Origin: Terriglobia bacterium
GTDB taxonomy: Bacteria; Acidobacteriota; Terriglobia; UBA7540
Assembly (NCBI GenBank): GCA_030040515.1
Contig: JASHTO010000208.1
Coordinates: 1-9,014 of the forward strand
Length of the DNA stretch: 9,014 nucleotides
Direction: 5' to 3'
The notes beneath the pieces were generated by a model, which saw only the letters and a list, made by a program, of their open reading frames with translations, was not told the DNA's origin and made no database searches. The position numbers were made by a program, and so were the translations under genes. This document shows, in pieces, positions 5,496-9,014 of the stretch. Position 1 is the stretch's first letter, and each line of letters opens with the position of its first letter.

Positions 5496-6916
5496 GTGAT
5501 CAGTCGGAAGACTTTGCCGCGATGTTTGAGGCCTCAGTGCAGGCCAAGCGGCTCGAGCAAGGCGAACTCGTTGAGGGCAGGATCGTTGCCATCGGCCCGG
5601 AGGTGGCGTTCGTCGATATTGGCCGCAAGGGTGAGGCGGCAATGGATATCACCGAACTGAAGAACGCCGACGGCCAGTTCGAGGTTGCGGTGGGCGACCT
5701 GGTTCAGGGGATCGTGGTATCAACCTCAGGCGCCCTGACACTCTCCCGCAAGCTGGCGGGAGCGGCGGCGAACGATCGGCAGTTCGAAGCCGCCTTCCGA
5801 AGCGGCCTTCCGGTGGAAGGGAAAGTCGAGCGGGCGGTCAAGGGTGGCTACGAGGTGCGCATCGGCCGGCGTCGCGCCTTCTGCCCGATTTCGCAGATCG
5901 ACGTGCGCGGCACGAGCCCTGCGGCGCACGAAGGACACGTCTACCCATTCCGCATCATTGAGTACAAGGAAGAAGGCAAGAACATTGTCGTCAGCCGCCG
6001 CGCGCTCCTCGAAGACGAGCAGCGGGTGAACGCCGCCAAGGTACGCGGCAAGATCGCCCCCGGCGCCGTCATCACCGGCCGCATCGCTTCCGTTCGTGAG
6101 TTCGGCGCATTCGTCGATCTGGGCGCGGGCGTCCAGGGGCTGCTCCACGTATCCGACATGGCGTGGTCCCGCGTGTCCGACCCTGCGGAGATCGTCAAAG
6201 CGGGCGACGAGATCACGGTCAAGGTCCTGCGCGTGGACGAAGAGAAAAAGAAGATATCGCTCGGGTTGAAACAACTCTCCGCCGATCCGTGGTCGAGAGT
6301 GGGCGAGGTGTACAAAGTGGGCCAGGCGCACACTGGCCGCGTCACGCGCGTCGCGCCGTTCGGAGCGTTCGTGGAACTCGAGCCTGGCATCGAGGCGCTG
6401 GCCCATGCTTCCACGTTCGAGCCGACCGGAGGATCGAAAGGCTGGTCCGGCCAGGTCGCTCCCGGGATGACGGCCACCTTCGAGATTCTGGCCATCGACC
6501 CGGAACAGAAACGGATCGGCGTGGCGCTCGTTCCCGAAGGCTGGGCGCGGACTGAGGGAGCCGCAGGAGCACGGCCCGGCATTGTTCCGGGGGCGCGCAT
6601 CAAGGGAAAGGTCGAGCGGCACGAAAACTTCGGCGTGTTCGTCTATCTGGCCCCCGGACGCACCGGCGTCATTCCCTTGAGCGAAACCGGCATCGCGAAA
6701 GAAGGCGACCTGCGACGAGCCTTTCCGGTCGGGGCGGACGTTGAAGTCGTCGTGCTGGAAATCGATCCCTCAGGCCGACGTATCCGCCTGAGCGCGAAAG
6801 CCGTCACGGAAGCGCGCGAGGCTGAAGAAGTGCGCGAGTGGATGGACCGCAATACTCCGTCAGATGAGAGCTCCGGCACACTCGCCGACAAGCTGCGCTT
6901 GGCCTTGAAGCCGTAG
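5492..6916 (+). CDS. S1 RNA-binding domain protein with five S1 repeats (ribosomal protein S1-like)
   Basis: The product has 474 residues starting at GTG, fixed by the ribosome binding site GAGGAG (5480-5485) six bases upstream. Five OB-fold S1 motifs can be seen at about residues 23-87, 105-170, 190-260, 276-346 and 366-438. The third is the most canonical: GAVITGRIASVREFGAFVDL followed by QGLLHVSDMAW and DEEKKKISLGLKQL. Repeats 1 and 2 are divergent and lack the classic Gly-Phe-aromatic signature, as in the ribosome-binding end of bacterial S1 proteins. The tail, SGTLADKLRLALKP, resembles C-termini of other S1-like proteins. S1 proteins bind single-stranded mRNA and help translation initiation; whether this is the main ribosomal S1 or a paralogue cannot be told, although five repeats is shorter than the six of the E. 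coli protein. It is expressed from its own promoter and a structured leader (see 5387-5460). The gene is strongly coding, with long mirror-image frames on the other strand that are GC artefacts. Confidence 0.93.
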   Translation: MSDQSEDFAAMFEASVQAKRLEQGELVEGRIVAIGPEVAFVDIGRKGEAAMDITELKNADGQFEVAVGDLVQGIVVSTSGALTLSRKLAGAAANDRQFEAAFRSGLPVEGKVERAVKGGYEVRIGRRRAFCPISQIDVRGTSPAAHEGHVYPFRIIEYKEEGKNIVVSRRALLEDEQRVNAAKVRGKIAPGAVITGRIASVREFGAFVDLGAGVQGLLHVSDMAWSRVSDPAEIVKAGDEITVKVLRVDEEKKKISLGLKQLSADPWSRVGEVYKVGQAHTGRVTRVAPFGAFVELEPGIEALAHASTFEPTGGSKGWSGQVAPGMTATFEILAIDPEQKRIGVALVPEGWARTEGAAGARPGIVPGARIKGKVERHENFGVFVYLAPGRTGVIPLSETGIAKEGDLRRAFPVGADVEVVVLEIDPSGRRIRLSAKAVTEAREAEEVREWMDRNTPSDESSGTLADKLRLALKP

Positions 6917-6954
6917 GAGAAGTGACACTCCCACCGCCGACGCCACCAAACCGC

Positions 6955-6988
6955 TTGCAAAATATGCGATGACATCGTATATTTTGCA
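6955..6988 (+). promoter_or_regulatory. Promoter overlapped by a 33-bp near-perfect palindrome; leaderless start
   Basis: A -35 TTGCAA (6955-6960) and -10 TATATT (6978-6983) are exactly 17 bases apart. The ATG at 6990 lies seven bases after the -10, where transcription should start, so the mRNA would be leaderless; no ribosome binding site precedes the ATG. The same bases form a palindrome: 6956-6971 (TGCAAAATATGCGATG) and 6973-6988 (CATCGTATATTTTGCA) match at 15 of 16 positions around A6972. It thus looks like an operator for a symmetric regulator sitting on the promoter. The mirrored strand has a weaker GTGCAA/CATATT pair. Confidence 0.7.
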
Positions 6989-6989
6989 C

Positions 6990-8153
6990 ATGTGGATTCA
7001 CCGCGACATTGAACCTCGCTTGCGCCGCTCGGCGCGCACGCGACCGGTGGTGGTGCTGACGGGGGCTCGCCAGACGGGCAAGACCTCGACTCTGCTCAAA
7101 CTATTCCCGCGCCACAAACTCGTATCGCTCGACCTCCCCACCGAAGCCGAGCAGGCGGAAAAAGAACCGGGTGCTTTTCTGGGGCGCCACGCATCCCCCA
7201 TCATTCTCGATGAGGTGCAATACACGCCCGGCCTCTTTCGGCATCTGAAAGCGGTGGTTGACGCCCATCGCCATCGCAACGGACAGTTCCTGCTCACCGG
7301 CTCGCAGAAGTTTACGCTCATGAAGAGCGTCGCGGAGTCGCTTGCCGGCCGGGCGGACATCGTGGAGCTTGAGACCCTTTCCTGGGCTGAAATCGCGCGC
7401 GCGCTTCCGGGGACCGGGCTGGAGGCGACCATCGTTCGCGGCGGATTTCCGGAGCTTCAGGCCAACCCGGAAATCGATCACGTGGCCTTCTACAACTCCT
7501 ATATCGCCACCTACCTGGAGCGCGATGTGCGATCGCTGGCCAACGTGGGCAACCTGCGCGATTTCGAGCGCTTCCTGCGCGCCTGTGCGCTACGTTCGGC
7601 CAACCTGCTGAACAAGTCTGACCTGGCCCGTGATGTGGGCATCGCCCCATCCACGGCAAACCTGTGGCTCTCCGCGCTGGAGGCGTCGGGACAAGTCGTG
7701 CTGCTCGAGCCGTGGTTCTCCAATCGCACGAAATCCATCGTCAAAAGCCCGAAGCTCTATCTCGCCGATACCGGGCTGCTTTGCGCTCTGTTGAACGTGC
7801 GAACGGAGGAGGCATTGGGCCAATCGCCCGCCGCGGGTGCGATCTGGGAAACCTTCGTATTCGCGCAGCTCCGCGCGCGCGAACGGCGCGCCGGCCGCAC
7901 CGGCGGCCTGTTCTTCTGGCGCGATCGCGCCCGTGAAGTGGATTTTGTGGTGGATGTGGCCGGGCGATTGGAGCTTTTCGAAGCGAAGTGGACCGAACTC
8001 CCTTCCCCAAGCGACGCCGTCAACCTGGAATTTGTGCGCACCGTCATCGGAAAGCCCAAAGTATCCAGCGCAGCCATCGTGGCCCGCGCCCCCAACAGCT
8101 TTCCATTGCCAAACGGTTTCCGTGTCGTCCCCGTCTCCGAATGGGGTTCGTAG
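6990..8153 (+). CDS. AAA ATPase with C-terminal DUF4143 domain
   Basis: The product has 387 residues from the ATG at 6990; an ATG at 6969 would add MTSYILH but lies within the palindrome and lacks a binding site. It has an AAA_14-type ATPase domain: Walker A GARQTGKTS (about residues 25-33), Walker B PIILDEVQ (D74-E75) and sensor LLTGSQK near 105. A winged-helix-like stretch follows around 200-235 (NLLNKSDLARDVGIAPSTAN). The DUF4143 C-terminus has FFWRDRAREVDFVVDV and LELFEAKWT, giving E-V-D and E-A-K residues spaced like a PD-(D/E)XK nuclease core. Such ATPases are widespread in bacteria and archaea with unproved roles; nucleic-acid or defence-related functions have been suggested. It stands alone, with its own palindromic promoter, so autoregulation through the winged-helix part is possible but inferred. 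The stop is a TAG within a hairpin repeat. Confidence 0.92.
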   Translation: MWIHRDIEPRLRRSARTRPVVVLTGARQTGKTSTLLKLFPRHKLVSLDLPTEAEQAEKEPGAFLGRHASPIILDEVQYTPGLFRHLKAVVDAHRHRNGQFLLTGSQKFTLMKSVAESLAGRADIVELETLSWAEIARALPGTGLEATIVRGGFPELQANPEIDHVAFYNSYIATYLERDVRSLANVGNLRDFERFLRACALRSANLLNKSDLARDVGIAPSTANLWLSALEASGQVVLLEPWFSNRTKSIVKSPKLYLADTGLLCALLNVRTEEALGQSPAAGAIWETFVFAQLRARERRAGRTGGLFFWRDRAREVDFVVDVAGRLELFEAKWTELPSPSDAVNLEFVRTVIGKPKVSSAAIVARAPNSFPLPNGFRVVPVSEWGS

Positions 8154-8173
8154 CACGGGCGTTCCGCCCGTGC
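8150..8173. repeat. GTAGC-headed hairpin repeat at the ATPase stop codon
   Basis: gcacgggcg (8153-8161) and cgcccgtgc (8165-8173) form a 9-bp stem with a three-base loop (ttc), headed by gTAG, which is the ATPase stop. No U-run follows (aattgg), so it is not a textbook terminator, though it could protect the 3' end of the mRNA. It abuts repeat copy 2, and the pair may form one composite element. Confidence 0.7.
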
Positions 8174-8178
8174 AATTG

Positions 8179-8310
8179 GTAGCGCCGACCACCGCATTTG
8201 TGGTCTGCGGTTTGTCCCCATGGCACAGAACTTACCGCGACCACTGGATTTCCGTACCGGAGGAGCGTGCCGAAAAACCCGCGGACTGCAAAATCAGCAG
8301 TCCGCGCTAC
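8179..8310 (+). repeat. Structured dispersed repeat, copy 2 (132 bp, inverted relative to copy 1)
   Basis: It begins gtagcgc (8179-8185) and ends gcgctac (8304-8310). Two end hairpins are clear: gaccac (8187-8192) with gtggtc (8200-8205), and gcggactgc (8281-8289) with gcagtccgc (8297-8305). The core between them (tttgtccccatggcacag, ccactggatttccgtaccgg) is shared with the reverse complement of 1423-1567, so conservation extends beyond the hairpins. The right end provides the TAG stop of the permease remnant. Confidence 0.9.
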
Positions 8311-8480
8311 GGACTCTCCTGCAGCGCATCCGCCACCAGGTGATACAACAAAAACACCGGCACCAGCACCAGGCCTGCCGCGAACATCCACCAATAGGTT
8401 TCCGGCACGTACAACTTCTGCAAGGCTGCGAGCATATTGCCCCAGCTTGGCGCGGGCTCGCCGACTTCCAGGCCGGGAGA
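8307..8480 (-). pseudogene. 3' remnant of a DppC/OppC-type ABC permease
   Basis: Reading the minus strand, HSPGLEVGEPAPSWGNML is the conserved 'FLGLGVQPPTPSWGNML' loop of peptide-transporter permeases, followed by YVPETYWWMFAAGLVLVPVF and LLYHLVADALQESP, the last membrane segment and C-terminus of the family. Only about 57 residues of a protein that is normally near 300 remain. Homology stops close to 8480, and upstream sequence in this frame (up to 8525) and in the other two minus frames shows no more permease. The stop TAG lies in repeat copy 2, and the C-terminus looks a few residues short of the family pattern. The gene is surely inactive. It matches the type of binding protein at 1564-3426 and lies on the same strand. 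Confidence 0.85.
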
Positions 8481-8589
8481 ATGCTCTCTTGAACCTTTTC
8501 CCGGCGCTGAATGTTGCACGCGCAATCGCCAGGGTGTATGTTACCTCCCATCCGGCTCGACGATTTGAAGTTCTGCCGGTCACTATTCA
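8481..8589. other. Junction between permease remnant and restriction gene
   Basis: About 109 bases show neither permease homology nor a clear gene. It must hold the breakpoint of the event that removed the permease 5' part. A promoter for the restriction gene is expected here, but only poor hexamers were found (TTGAAG and TATTCA, 14 bases apart). No terminal repeat, integrase or tRNA was seen. Confidence 0.55.
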
Positions 8590-9014
8590 ATGGCAATTAA
8601 CGCTGACAAACCTCACCTTTGGAAGGCGGACACTCGCGCGTCGGTCGATCAGTTCAATCGATGGTTCATGAAATTTGCCCCCAAGGCGTACCGCGATACT
8701 CGCAAGAAGACGATCGCACAGGTCGATGAAGGTCTGAAGCAGACTGCTGACCTCACGGCAATCACGGCCGAAATCATCAGGTCAAATCCTGCCGTTCTCC
8801 CCGCGCTGCGGATGTCAACTTGCCCGCCATTGGCGCGGGACCGTTTGGTTGGTCTTGCCAACTCGACAAAGGCCGTTGTGGAAACGCTCGAAGAGGGCCG
8901 AGTCCCCTTGCGTATGCCATCCGCAGCTCTTAAAGAACATCTGCGGAGCATTGCCAAGACTATTTCTCAAATGCTGGATGTTGACATCTTCCCCTGGCTG
9001 GAAGAAAAACGCCG
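8590..9014 (+). CDS. XamI-family type II restriction endonuclease, N-terminal part
   Basis: From the ATG at 8590 the frame is open to the edge (141 residues seen). It reads MAINADKPHLWKADTRASVD, then QFNRWFMKFAPKAYRDTRKK and later LPALRMSTCPPLARDRLVGL, AVVETLEEGRVPLRM and MLDVDIFPWLEE. I recognise these as the conserved N-terminal blocks of the XamI restriction endonuclease family, whose namesake recognises GTCGAC. The identification comes from memory of the family, not from a search. The catalytic part lies beyond the window, so activity cannot be judged. A partner methyltransferase is expected and must lie to the right, since nothing upstream resembles one. There is no clear ribosome binding site. 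Base composition appears less GC-rich than the S1 and ATPase genes, which fits recent acquisition. Confidence 0.75.
   Translation, partial: MAINADKPHLWKADTRASVDQFNRWFMKFAPKAYRDTRKKTIAQVDEGLKQTADLTAITAEIIRSNPAVLPALRMSTCPPLARDRLVGLANSTKAVVETLEEGRVPLRMPSAALKEHLRSIAKTISQMLDVDIFPWLEEKR

Noticed and set aside
5726..6622. Long minus-strand frame opposite the S1-domain gene
   Set aside because: Mirror-image frame caused by high GC at third positions; the plus strand encodes clear S1 domains.
8153..8173. Hairpin as a Rho-independent terminator for the ATPase
   Set aside because: The stem is strong but no U-run follows; it fits better as part of the GTAGC repeat family.
7590..8192. Long minus-strand frames opposite the ATPase gene
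   Set aside because: No recognisable domains, and they run into the repeat; the plus strand has Walker motifs and DUF4143.
8198..8671. Plus-strand frame through repeat copy 2 and the permease remnant
   Set aside because: Considered as the tail of a methyltransferase upstream of the endonuclease, but it contains repeat translation, overlaps the permease remnant, and reads on past the endonuclease start.

Overview
The window reads as about 9 kb of chromosome from a GC-rich bacterium, most likely an acidobacterium. This is inferred from the mix of an ECF-like sigma factor next to a TPR protein, a family-5 peptide-binding protein and dense structured intergenic repeats; there is no marker gene to prove the phylum. 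No tRNA, rRNA, CRISPR array or intact transposase gene was seen.

Layout. On the minus strand at the left lie a TPR-protein gene running off the edge (1-605), a small sigma-70-family factor (797-1393) and an oligopeptide-type ABC substrate-binding protein (1564-3426). After a 316-base stretch without a gene comes an unrecognised protein gene (3743-5113), also minus, that looks frameshifted near 4960: a better-looking N-terminus lies in another frame up to 5253. Two plus-strand genes follow: a five-domain S1 RNA-binding protein (5492-6916) with a structured leader, and a DUF4143-type AAA ATPase (6990-8153) whose promoter is buried in a near-perfect 33-bp palindrome and appears leaderless. At the right are the 3' remnant of a DppC/OppC-type permease (minus, 8307 to about 8480) and, on the plus strand, the start of a XamI-family restriction endonuclease (8590 to the edge).

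How it fits together. The sigma factor and TPR gene probably form one operon; TPR proteins in this setting often carry a CHAT protease domain, but that part is outside the window. The binding protein and permease remnant belong to the same kind of importer and share a strand, but almost 4.9 kb now separates them, and the permease has lost everything upstream of its last membrane segment where the restriction locus begins. The right part therefore looks like a remodelled accessory region.

The most distinctive feature is the repeats. At least five repeat or hairpin elements sit in 9 kb, almost all touching gene ends. Three genes (binding protein, permease remnant, ATPase) take their TAG stop from the GTAGC terminus of such an element, and two genes (binding protein, unknown protein) have their N-terminal region or start at or inside one. 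Two 145/132-bp copies of one element lie in inverted orientation at 1423-1567 and 8179-8310.
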